Source of the DNA: R-RK-3 sp963842775
GTDB taxonomy: Bacteria > Pseudomonadota > Alphaproteobacteria > Rhizobiales > Rhodomicrobiaceae
Assembly (NCBI GenBank): GCA_963842775.1
Contig: CAWJHQ010000011.1
Span: forward strand, 62,001 to 126,000
DNA length: 64,000 bases
Reading direction: 5' to 3'
Shown here: in pieces, positions 56,754 through 64,000 of the stretch
Layout: each line of letters begins with the position of its first letter
Position numbering within the stretch: position 1 is the first letter of the stretch
Program-made: the position numbers and the translations under genes
Notes under the pieces: model-generated
Database searches by the model: none
The model's input: the letters and a program-made list of their open reading frames with translations, nothing else
Told to the model about the DNA's origin: nothing

Positions 56754-57856
56754 GCGGCCGCTCCAGCCGCACCGACAGCCGGAAGCCCCGCCACGATCGT
56801 CCGCCAGGCGTCAAGCTCGGCCTTGCGCGGCTTGCGTTCGCCGAAGAACTGGACGAAGCAGAGGCCGTCCGCGTCGAAGAGTTCGAGCGAGGTCACGATG
56901 CCGTCGCGCGTCGGCTTGCGCACCACCCAGGCCTGATGGATGGCGTCCTCGCGCAGATGCAGGTTGAATGTCGGGTCGAGCACGTTGAACCACGGTCCCA
57001 TCACTTTCAGCGACTGCACCGGGCCGGTATGGATCTGGATGCAACCCGGATTGCCGACGAAGCACATGATCGGCGTCTGCGCATCTGCGGCGGCCTGAAG
57101 CGCCTGCCGTAGCGATGCGGGCGCGACGGGATAGGCGAATTCCGGCTCCGCCAATCGCATGGCCTGGGCGCGGCTGACGCCGAACTCCTGCAGCAGGCCG
57201 AAGAAATCATGCGTGTCCTGCAGCGCGCGCCAATGCCGGTGGAAGTTGGCGGTGTCGATATCGCTGTCGGGCCGGTCGGGAAGGCGCAGCGGCAGCGGCG
57301 CGATGGCGATTTCGGTATTCTGCTGCGGGCTGCGGAAACGGTCGGCAAGCGCGCCGAAGGCTTCGCGGTCGCTGCCCGCCGTCAGATAGATCTTGTGAAC
57401 GGCAGTGCCGTCGATGTCGAACACCTGCACGCTGGTGCGCGTCCCGGAAGCGACCTCTTCGGTGACGACGAAACCATGCCGCCAATGGCTCATGAACAGA
57501 CGCAGATCGACATCATGATTGAGCACGATGCCGTGGCCGGGGCCGATGGAGACGTGATCGAACCGGCCATGCTTCTCATGCACGCAATGCTCGTTGCGGG
57601 TCAGCACCATCACCTCGCCCACCGCCGGCATGGCGCGCAGCAATTCGGCGAAATCCGGCTCAAGCCGCACGACGCCCTCGCCGGTGCGGCATGCGACAAG
57701 CTCCGCCTCGCTCACCGCCAGCAGGCGGGCCGCATCGCGGGCGCGAATGCCCGGATTATTGTGCTTGCATTCGGCAAGCGCCGCCCGCAGCGCGGCACCG
57801 GCCAGCCGCGCACCATCGGCTCCGGTCCCCGGACTATCGATCGTATCCGCTCTCAT
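56750..57856 (-). CDS. hmuS: Haem chaperone/degradation protein HmuS
   Basis: The 368-residue protein consists of two homologous haem-utilisation halves, each with a conserved EVMVLTRNEHCVHEKHGRF- or TPIMCFVGNPGCIQIHTGP-type segment; the second half shows VMGPWFNVLDPTFNLHLRED. HmuS proteins bind imported haem in the cytoplasm and in some bacteria break it down. It is the first gene of hmuSTUV, divergent from hmuR. ATG 57856 is preferred to an upstream TTG at 57862. Confidence 0.95.
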   Translation of the reverse strand: MRADTIDSPGTGADGARLAGAALRAALAECKHNNPGIRARDAARLLAVSEAELVACRTGEGVVRLEPDFAELLRAMPAVGEVMVLTRNEHCVHEKHGRFDHVSIGPGHGIVLNHDVDLRLFMSHWRHGFVVTEEVASGTRTSVQVFDIDGTAVHKIYLTAGSDREAFGALADRFRSPQQNTEIAIAPLPLRLPDRPDSDIDTANFHRHWRALQDTHDFFGLLQEFGVSRAQAMRLAEPEFAYPVAPASLRQALQAAADAQTPIMCFVGNPGCIQIHTGPVQSLKVMGPWFNVLDPTFNLHLREDAIHQAWVVRKPTRDGIVTSLELFDADGLCFVQFFGERKPRKAELDAWRTIVAGLPAVGAAGAAA

Positions 57857-58220
57857 CTGCAATCCTGATTAACTTTCTCTCACGCGTTTAACGACTAAGC
57901 AGGTCTTCGTTGGTTACCCAACAAAAGACCTGCTTAAATTCTTTGTTAGCGCATCATTTCTCGCGAAAACCGGGAAGACCACTTTTCGCAATGATGCTTA
58001 GCTCATTGCCCCGCGATCCGCCCGTGCGTTTCCTTCACGTGGCGGTGTGAGCAGAATTCACGTGATCGTCGCCTGCCGTCAACCTTATCATGAAAATCAT
58101 GCATTGAATGTGTCAGGATACGTGTGAATTAAGCACATATATATTGTTGCGTCATATGCATGGGGGAATTGGGGCTATGCGCCGACCGCACACAACAGGG
58201 TCGGCGTGACGGGGGATATT
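57857..58220. promoter_or_regulatory. Divergent hmuS-hmuR promoter region
   Basis: The 364-base region holds the two-part repeat (57896-57999) next to hmuS and an AT-rich segment from about 58080 to 58160 upstream of hmuR. Within it, CATGA-AAA-TCATG (58089-58101) is a perfect inverted repeat that could be an iron-regulator site, and TTGAAT at 58104 is a possible -35 element. I could not assign it to Fur, Irr or RirA. Confidence 0.5.
57896..57999. repeat. Two-part palindromic repeat, copy B (inverted relative to copy A)
   Basis: Unit 2 (57896-57936) has perfect arms TAAGCAGGTCTT and AAGACCTGCTTA around GTTGGTTACCCAAC-like inner bases. Unit 1 (57951-57997) has arms GCATCATT and AATGATGC. The spacer is 14 bases. 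Order and strand are the reverse of copy A at 37622-37726. Confidence 0.88.
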
Positions 58221-60404
58221 ATGAGTAGGAAGATGAGACGCTGCGGCGTGTCGGCAGCCGCCTTGCTGTGCGCCTTGCACTACGGAACGGCCCATGCGCA
58301 GGACCAGGCAGCGAACGAAGTTGATACGGGCGGCGCCATCGCGCTTGAAGGCGTGTCGATTTTCGCAACGCTCAACCCGATTGCGTCCTTCGACTATCCG
58401 GGGCAGGTGGCTGTCGTGGAGCGGGATGAGATCGAAACGCGCCAGGCTTCGACGCTGGCCGATGTGTTCGCCGACATACCGGGCGTGGTGGTCGATGGCG
58501 GCGCGCGCCGTACGGGCCAGGCGCCGACCATTCGCGGCATCCGCGAGGAGGACATCCTCATTCTGATCGACGGCGCGCGGCAAAGCTTCGTCTCCGGCCA
58601 TGACGGCCGCCTCTTCATCGAGCCGGACCTGCTGAAGCGCGTCGAGGTGGTGAAGGGGCCGGTGTCGTCGCTCTACGGCTCGGGCGCGCTGGGCGGCGTG
58701 ATCGCGGTGACGACAGTCGATGCGCTGGACTTCCTCGAAGCGGGCGAGACGCAAGGCGTGCGCGTCAAGGCCGGCTTCGGCACCGTCGACGACGAGACGC
58801 TGTTCTCCACCACCGCCTTCGCCAGGAGCAACGACGGCCGTTTCGACGTCGTCGGCAGCCTCGCCTATCGCGAGACGGGTGACATCGAACTCGGCAGCGG
58901 CTTCACATTGCCCGACGACAATCAGATCGTCTCGGGTCTGCTCAAGGGCACGGTGCAGCTTGCGCCCGGCCTCAGCGTGATGACGTCGTGGATCCATTAT
59001 CACAATGACGCGCTGACGCCGAACAATCCGCAAGGCAACAGCGTTCCGACCACGCCTTTAGACAATGTCTTTCGCGATGTCCTCAGCGACACGGTGCAGA
59101 GCACATTGTCCTATAAGGCGCCGGACAACAATCTGGTCGACGCCAATTTCCAGGTCTACTGGTCGCGCAACGCGGTGGAGGAAGACGAGGTCAACACGGA
59201 CCGCACCCTCAGCCGCGAAGTCGAGACCGCGGGCGTCAAAATCGACAACCGCTCGCGCTTCACCTTCGGCGAGGATGGCAAGCTGACGCTGACCTATGGC
59301 GGCGAATATTACAACGACCAGCAGACCGGCAAGGACAGTGCGCCGCTCGGCTCCGAGCCCATCCCGGGATTGCCCGGCCCCGTCGATCCGACCATTCCGG
59401 GCAACATCCCTGGCGGCAGCGCCGATTTCTACGGCGTGTTCGCACAGGCTGAAATCGTGCTCGGCAACCCGCTTGGAGCACCCGGCGAGCTGACCATCAT
59501 CCCCGGCGTGCGCTGGGATCATTTCTCCAACAGCTTCGATGGGACCGGGCAGGACTTCGACGACATCGACGAGCAGGCCGTCTCGCCGAAACTGGGCGTG
59601 TCCTACAAGCCGGTGCCGTGGCTGCTGCTTTTCGCCAATTACGGCGAGGCGTTCCGCGCGCCGTCCTTCAACGAAGCCTATGCGACCGGCAATCACTTCC
59701 CGGTGGTCGTCGGCCTGCCTGGCCCGCCCTTCGCACAGCTGGTCGGCTATAACCGCTTCATTCCCAATCCGGGGCTATTGCCGCAGGACGGCAATATGGT
59801 GGAAGTCGGCGGCGGCCTCGATTTCAAGGACGTGCTTGCATCGGGCGATACGCTGAAGATCAAGGGCTCCTATTGGCAGTCGGAAGTCGATAATTTCATC
59901 GACCTGGAAGTCATTCCCTTCGGCTGCACCTTGCCCTTCAACCAGGCGCTCTGCACCAGCCAGTTCGTCAACATCGCCAATGCCGAGCTGGACGGCGTCG
60001 AGATCGAGCTGAAATACGACACCTCGCGCTTCTTCGGCGGCCTCGCCTATTCGCGGATCGACGGCAGGGACAAGGATACGGGCGACTTCCTCGGCATCCT
60101 CCAGCCGGAGAAGTTCTATGTGAATGCGGGCGTGAAGGTTCCGGAAATCTGGTCGCGCTTCGGATCGCGCGTCACCTTCGCCGGCGACTTCACCAAGGTC
60201 AACACGCCGGCCGAAGTGCGGGACGGCTACACCACCGTCGATCTCTATACCGTCATCGAGCCGGGTGAAGGCATGTTCAGGGGTTTCCGCCTCGATCTCG
60301 GCATCGACAACATCTTCGACCAGGATTACGAGGTCGTCGCGGCGGGCGTCAGCGAGCCGGGCATCAACTACAAGGCGGCGGTGAGCTGGACCCATAAATG
60401 GTGA
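58221..60404 (+). CDS. hmuR: TonB-dependent haem/haemoglobin receptor
   Basis: ATG 58221 follows GGGGGATATT and gives a 727-residue outer-membrane protein with a signal peptide (GVSAAALLCALHYGTAHAQ). The plug domain is visible in ADVFADIPGVVVDGGARRTG, APTIRGIREEDILILIDGAR and PVSSLYGSGALGGVIAVTT. The barrel has the haem-receptor signature FRAPSFNEAYATGNHFP with the NPNL-like NPGLLPQDG, between which the haem-ligand His lies (GNHFP). The last strand ends AAVSWTHKW with aromatic residues as expected. It takes haem across the outer membrane for HmuTUV. Confidence 0.95.
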   Translation: MSRKMRRCGVSAAALLCALHYGTAHAQDQAANEVDTGGAIALEGVSIFATLNPIASFDYPGQVAVVERDEIETRQASTLADVFADIPGVVVDGGARRTGQAPTIRGIREEDILILIDGARQSFVSGHDGRLFIEPDLLKRVEVVKGPVSSLYGSGALGGVIAVTTVDALDFLEAGETQGVRVKAGFGTVDDETLFSTTAFARSNDGRFDVVGSLAYRETGDIELGSGFTLPDDNQIVSGLLKGTVQLAPGLSVMTSWIHYHNDALTPNNPQGNSVPTTPLDNVFRDVLSDTVQSTLSYKAPDNNLVDANFQVYWSRNAVEEDEVNTDRTLSREVETAGVKIDNRSRFTFGEDGKLTLTYGGEYYNDQQTGKDSAPLGSEPIPGLPGPVDPTIPGNIPGGSADFYGVFAQAEIVLGNPLGAPGELTIIPGVRWDHFSNSFDGTGQDFDDIDEQAVSPKLGVSYKPVPWLLLFANYGEAFRAPSFNEAYATGNHFPVVVGLPGPPFAQLVGYNRFIPNPGLLPQDGNMVEVGGGLDFKDVLASGDTLKIKGSYWQSEVDNFIDLEVIPFGCTLPFNQALCTSQFVNIANAELDGVEIELKYDTSRFFGGLAYSRIDGRDKDTGDFLGILQPEKFYVNAGVKVPEIWSRFGSRVTFAGDFTKVNTPAEVRDGYTTVDLYTVIEPGEGMFRGFRLDLGIDNIFDQDYEVVAAGVSEPGINYKAAVSWTHKW

Positions 60405-60414
60405 CATAGATTAA

Positions 60415-60442
60415 GGCGGCATCTTCCCAGGGGGATGCCGCC
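60415..60442 (+). terminator. Terminator-like hairpin after hmuR
   Basis: GGCGGCATC (60415-60423) pairs perfectly with GATGCCGCC (60434-60442) around a 10-base loop, 11 bases after the hmuR stop. There is no T run, so it may only stabilise the transcript end. A second hairpin, GCCAGGG/CCCTGGC at 60470-60488, follows. Confidence 0.5.
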
Positions 60443-60607
60443 GCTCCGACAATGCGTATAAACCACGCTGCCAGGGTAACTCCCTGGCCGGCGATAGATT
60501 CCGTTGGCGGTGTTGGCCAAAGCGCATAGACTTGCCCAATCGAATGGAAGCGCTCCAACGCTCGGCTGTCCCCCCGCGTTGAAGGGCGCCGTCAGGGAGG
60601 CAGCGTC

Positions 60608-60943
60608 ATGTGCCAGATTTTCGCGGGTCAGGACCCGATCAATTACGAATGCGAAACGCGTTCGATCAGGATCGACGGTCATGTGACGTCGATCCGGCTG
60701 GAGCATCTGTTCTGGAACGTCCTCGAGGAACTTGCGGCGTGCCAGAAGCTGACCATGCCGCAATTTGTGTCCAAGCTTTACGATGAAGTGCTGGATGCGC
60801 GCGGCGAGGTCAGGAATTTTGCATCGCTGCTGCGCTGCTGCTGTTTGATTTACAACAATAATAGAGCCTCAACCACGTCCGCCAAGGACGTGAGCGCCGC
60901 TGCCGCCTGGAGCCATTTGCCCGCTCCACTTGTAGCAGGATAA
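60608..60943 (+). CDS. Ribbon-helix-helix domain protein
   Basis: The 111-residue protein begins MCQIFAGQDPINYECETRSI, a conserved alphaproteobacterial opening. It continues into the RHH_4 domain: VTSIRLEHLFWNVLEELAAC, LTMPQFVSKLYDEVLDA and FASLLRCCCLIY. RHH proteins bind DNA as dimers. The C-terminal 25 residues are Ala- and Ser-rich. The gene is downstream of hmuR beyond two hairpins, with no evident target. Confidence 0.9.
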   Translation: MCQIFAGQDPINYECETRSIRIDGHVTSIRLEHLFWNVLEELAACQKLTMPQFVSKLYDEVLDARGEVRNFASLLRCCCLIYNNNRASTTSAKDVSAAAAWSHLPAPLVAG

Positions 60944-61158
60944 TACTACCTCATTCGCCCGGCGCTCGATTACCATAAGGTTCAATCGAGAAAAGGTCGG
61001 GAATGGTTTTCGCCCAGCGAGAACTCATGGCGGCGCGCCGTTCATGATGCGTTGTCCCGCGCCTGAACTCATGCCGAATTCGTAAAAGATTGCCGCCGAG
61101 GAGTTGAAACGCTTGCACGGCAACGCTGGCCACCACGCAACGAAATCTTGAGATTACT

Positions 61159-61554
<396 letters not shown>

Positions 61555-61584
61555 TCAACTCAACAAGAATGAGGAGTGGAGGAA

Positions 61585-62118
61585 ATGACGGACACACTAC
61601 CGAGGAACGGCATCTCACGCCGAAATTTCGTGAAAGCCGCCTCCGCCGCGACCCTCGTGCTAACGGCTCATGCCGTCATCCACCCGATCGAGGCATGGGG
61701 CCTCGAAACCAAGGGGCTGACGCCAGAGATCATGCAAACGCTCATTCAGGCGGCGCGCGACATCTATCCGCACGACAAGGTCCCCGACCGCTTCTATGCC
61801 GTCGCCGTCAAGGATTACGACACGAAATCCGCCACGGACCCGAAGGTCAAGTCCCTGATCGAGGGCGGCGTGGCCAGCCTGAACGCGGCCGCCAAGACCG
61901 CTCACGGAACCAGCTATGTCGAGGTCGGCTGGGAGGAAGACCGCGTCGCCATTCTGCGCCAGATCGAAGCCACGCCCTTCTTCCAGACGCTGCAGGGCGG
62001 CCTCGTGACCGGCCTCTACAACCAAAAGGATGTCTGGCCCATCTTCGGCTATGAGGGCGAATCCGCCTCCAAGGGCGGCTACGTCGATCGCGGCTTCAAC
62101 GATATCGCCTGGCTCTAA
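61585..62118 (+). CDS. Tat-exported gluconate 2-dehydrogenase subunit 3-like protein
   Basis: ATG 61585 follows GTGGAGGAA and gives 177 residues. The twin-arginine signal is SRRNFVKAASAATLVLTAHA. The mature part (LTPEIMQTLIQAARDIYPHD, LIEGGVASLNAA, FFQTLQGGLVTGLYNQKDVW) resembles the small subunit of membrane-bound gluconate or sorbose-type dehydrogenases. Such subunits carry the folded FAD subunit across the membrane by hitch-hiking on the Tat signal. The GMC gene 23 bases downstream is the obvious partner. Confidence 0.88.
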   Translation: MTDTLPRNGISRRNFVKAASAATLVLTAHAVIHPIEAWGLETKGLTPEIMQTLIQAARDIYPHDKVPDRFYAVAVKDYDTKSATDPKVKSLIEGGVASLNAAAKTAHGTSYVEVGWEEDRVAILRQIEATPFFQTLQGGLVTGLYNQKDVWPIFGYEGESASKGGYVDRGFNDIAWL

Positions 62119-62141
62119 CGGGCGGCAGGGAGGACAACATC

Positions 62142-63714
62142 ATGGCTGCGAAATTCGATCTGAATGACGACAGCGTCTTCGTGATCATCGGCTCAGGCGC
62201 GGGCGGCGGCACGCTCGGCGCCGAACTCGCCCTGAAGGGCATCAAGACGCTGATCCTGGAAGCGGGCAAACGCATCGAGATGGACGATTTCATCAATGAC
62301 GAGTGGGACAGCTTCACCCAGCTCGCCTGGACGGATATGCGGACGACGTCGGGATCGTGGCGCGTCTCGAAGGATTTCTCCAATCTTCCGGCCTGGATCG
62401 TGAAGGCGGTGGGCGGCTCGACGGTGCACTGGGCGGGCGCGTCGCTGCGGTTCCAGGAGCACGAGTTCAAGACGAAGACCGTCTATGGCGACATAAAAGG
62501 CGCCAACCTCCTCGATTGGCCGATCACCCTCGCCGAGCTGGAGCCTTATTACGCCAAGGCCGAAAACAAGATGGGCGTCACGCGGACGAACGGCATTGCG
62601 GGTCTGCCCGGCAGCAACAATTTCAAGGTGTTCGAGGCCGGCGCGAAAAAGCTGGGCTACAAGGACGTCCATACCGGCCGCATGGCGATCAATTCCGCCG
62701 AGCGCGACAATCGCGGGGCCTGCCAGCAGATCGGCTTCTGCTTCCAGGGCTGCAAATCGGGCGCGAAATGGTCGACGCTGATTGCCGAAATCCCGAAAGG
62801 CGAAGATACCGGCAATCTGGAAGTCCGCCCGCAATGCCATGTCGTCCAGATCGAGCATGACGCCAAAGGCAAGGTGACCGGCGTCGTCTATGCCGACAAG
62901 GACGGCAAGCTGCAAAAGCAGAAGGCGCGCGCGGTGGCGGTGGCCGGCAATTCCATCGAGACCCCGAGGCTCCTGCTCAATTCGCACTCCTCGATGTTCC
63001 CGGACGGCCTTGCCAATTCCAGCGGGCCAGGTCGGGCGCAACTATATGCGGCACATGACGGCGTCGGTTTACGCCATCTTCGACCGGCCGGTGCACATGT
63101 ATCGCGGCACGACGATGGCCGGCATCATCACCGACGAGGGAAAGAACGATCCGTCGCGCGGTTTCGTCGGCGGTTACGAGTTCGAGACGCTGTCGCTCGG
63201 ACTGCCGTTCATGGCCGCATTCCTCAATCCGGGCGCCTGGGGCCGCAGCTTCACCACCGCGCTCGACGCCTATGAGAACATGGCCGGCATGTGGATCGTC
63301 GGTGAGGACATGCCGCAGGAAACCAACCGCGTGACGGTGCACGCCACCGAGAAGGACAAGTTCGGCATGCCCGTGCCGAACGTCCATTTCGACGATCACC
63401 CGAACGATGTCGCCATGCGGGCCCACGCCTGGAAGCAGGGGCAGGCGGTCTATGATGCGGTCGGCGCGACGCGGACCATGCCGACGCCGCCCTATCCCTC
63501 GACGCACAATCTCGGCACGTCCCGGATGAGCGAAAAGCCCGGGGATGGCGTGGTGAACAAATTCGGCCGGACGCACGACATTCCGAACCTCTTCATCTCG
63601 GATGGCAGCCAGTTCACCACCGGTGCGGCCGAGAACCCGACATTGACGATCGTCACGCTGGCGATCCGTCAGGCGGACCATATCGCCGATCTGATGGCCA
63701 AGAAGACGATCTGA
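62142..63714 (+). CDS. GMC family FAD-dependent dehydrogenase (frame break near 63022)
   Basis: This is the catalytic subunit of a periplasmic-facing alcohol or sugar-acid dehydrogenase. It has an FAD-binding loop IGSGAGGGTLGAELALKG at the N-terminus, AVGGSTVHWAGASLRF, and the C-terminal GMC signature STHNLGTSRMSEKPGDGVV (active-site His) with GAAENPTLTIVTLAIR (Asn). Near 63022 homology passes from PDGLANS to GQVGRNYMRHMTASVYAIF in another frame; one inserted A would account for it, giving about 523 residues. It lacks its own signal and relies on the Tat-exported small subunit. A cytochrome c subunit may lie beyond the window. Confidence 0.92.
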
Positions 63715-63818
63715 CGGGCCGCCAGGACATTCGGATCGATGCACATCTCTCTGGCCTGTTTCCGCGCGCCGCAAAGCGAGGAAGCAGGGCAGGGGGATGT
63801 TTGCGCGGAATTCTCAGT

Positions 63819-63897
63819 GTCATCCCCGCGAAAGCGGGGATCCAGTACTCCGCAGCAACTCTGGTGTTTACTGGATCCCCGCTTGCGCGGGGATGAC
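63819..63897. repeat. Dispersed palindromic repeat (second full copy)
   Basis: This copy matches 47953-48031 at nearly every base. It has outer hairpins CCCCGCGAAAGCGGGG and CCCCGCTTGCGCGGGG and inner arms ATCCAGTA and TACTGGAT. It lies downstream of the GMC gene, in a 286-base tail of the window with no gene that I can see, and could serve as a terminator or mRNA-stabilising structure. Confidence 0.9.
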
Positions 63898-64000
63898 GAT
63901 GGGCGGCGGCGGACTGATTTCCACTTGATCCGATCTTGTGGCAGCGCGAACGCAGCTCATCGAAATGCGAAGAGATCGGCTTCCGGGTCGTCCTGCCCGG

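Noticed and set aside
58089..58101. Named Fur or Irr box upstream of hmuR
   Set aside because: The inverted repeat is real, but it does not match either consensus well enough to name the regulator.

Overview
The window is high-GC DNA from an alphaproteobacterium, most likely of the Hyphomicrobiales (Rhizobiales) type. The signs are a CTTG-N18-CCTAT heat-shock promoter in front of dnaK, an hmuSTUV/hmuR haem-uptake locus, a bufferin (DUF2282/MNIO) cluster, a DUF1127 protein, an alphaproteobacterial ribbon-helix-helix protein and dispersed palindromic repeats of the GCATC...GATGC kind. The genus cannot be fixed from the sequence. I see no rRNA or tRNA gene, CRISPR array, integrase, transposase or phage gene; this is chromosomal housekeeping and accessory DNA.

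Layout. 1-4605 (minus): circularly permuted ATP-grasp, alpha-E and transglutaminase/DUF2126 genes, a predicted peptide-ligation module. 4.9-13.3 kb: an alpha/beta hydrolase, an SDR, a YbjQ protein with an uncharacterised exported protein, rnhB, a PA0069-type radical SAM gene, two small glycosyltransferase-type genes and alkB. 13.3-21.2 kb: sigma32 promoter, dnaK, dnaJ, a flavin-reductase remnant coupled to pyrF, and ppc. 21.2-27.5 kb: small regulators and secreted proteins. 27.9-30.3 kb: bufferin operon bufABC-doxX. 30.4-41.0 kb: SDR, dienelactone-type hydrolase, tldD/tldE pair, chemoreceptor, branched-chain-type ABC binding protein, DUF1127 and an S10 peptidase. 41.2-44.6 kb: a partner-switching signalling cassette (soluble MCP-like protein, STAS, REC-PP2C, anti-sigma-type kinase). 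44.65-51.3 kb: a tightly coupled operon of an RpiR regulator, class III aminotransferase, TAXI binding protein, fused TRAP permease and Asp/Glu-racemase-like enzyme, which reads as an uptake and catabolic unit for an amino compound. 52.1-60.4 kb: GNAT and M20 deacylase genes, then hmuSTUV divergent from the receptor hmuR. 60.6-63.7 kb: ribbon-helix-helix protein, glyoxalase, and a Tat-exported small subunit with a GMC dehydrogenase.

A global feature is the number of single-base reading-frame breaks. At least thirteen genes, including housekeeping genes such as rnhB and ppc, continue their family homology in another frame after one extra or missing base. Most fit one inserted base. The sequence is therefore best read as an unpolished assembly, and these genes are annotated across the break as probably intact.

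The most interesting biology is the aminotransferase/TRAP/racemase operon with its palindromic operator, the partner-switching cassette, the bufferin operon, the ATP-grasp/alpha-E/transglutaminase cluster, a two-part palindromic repeat present twice in opposite orientation, and a hairpin that sequesters the ribosome binding site of the DUF1127 gene.
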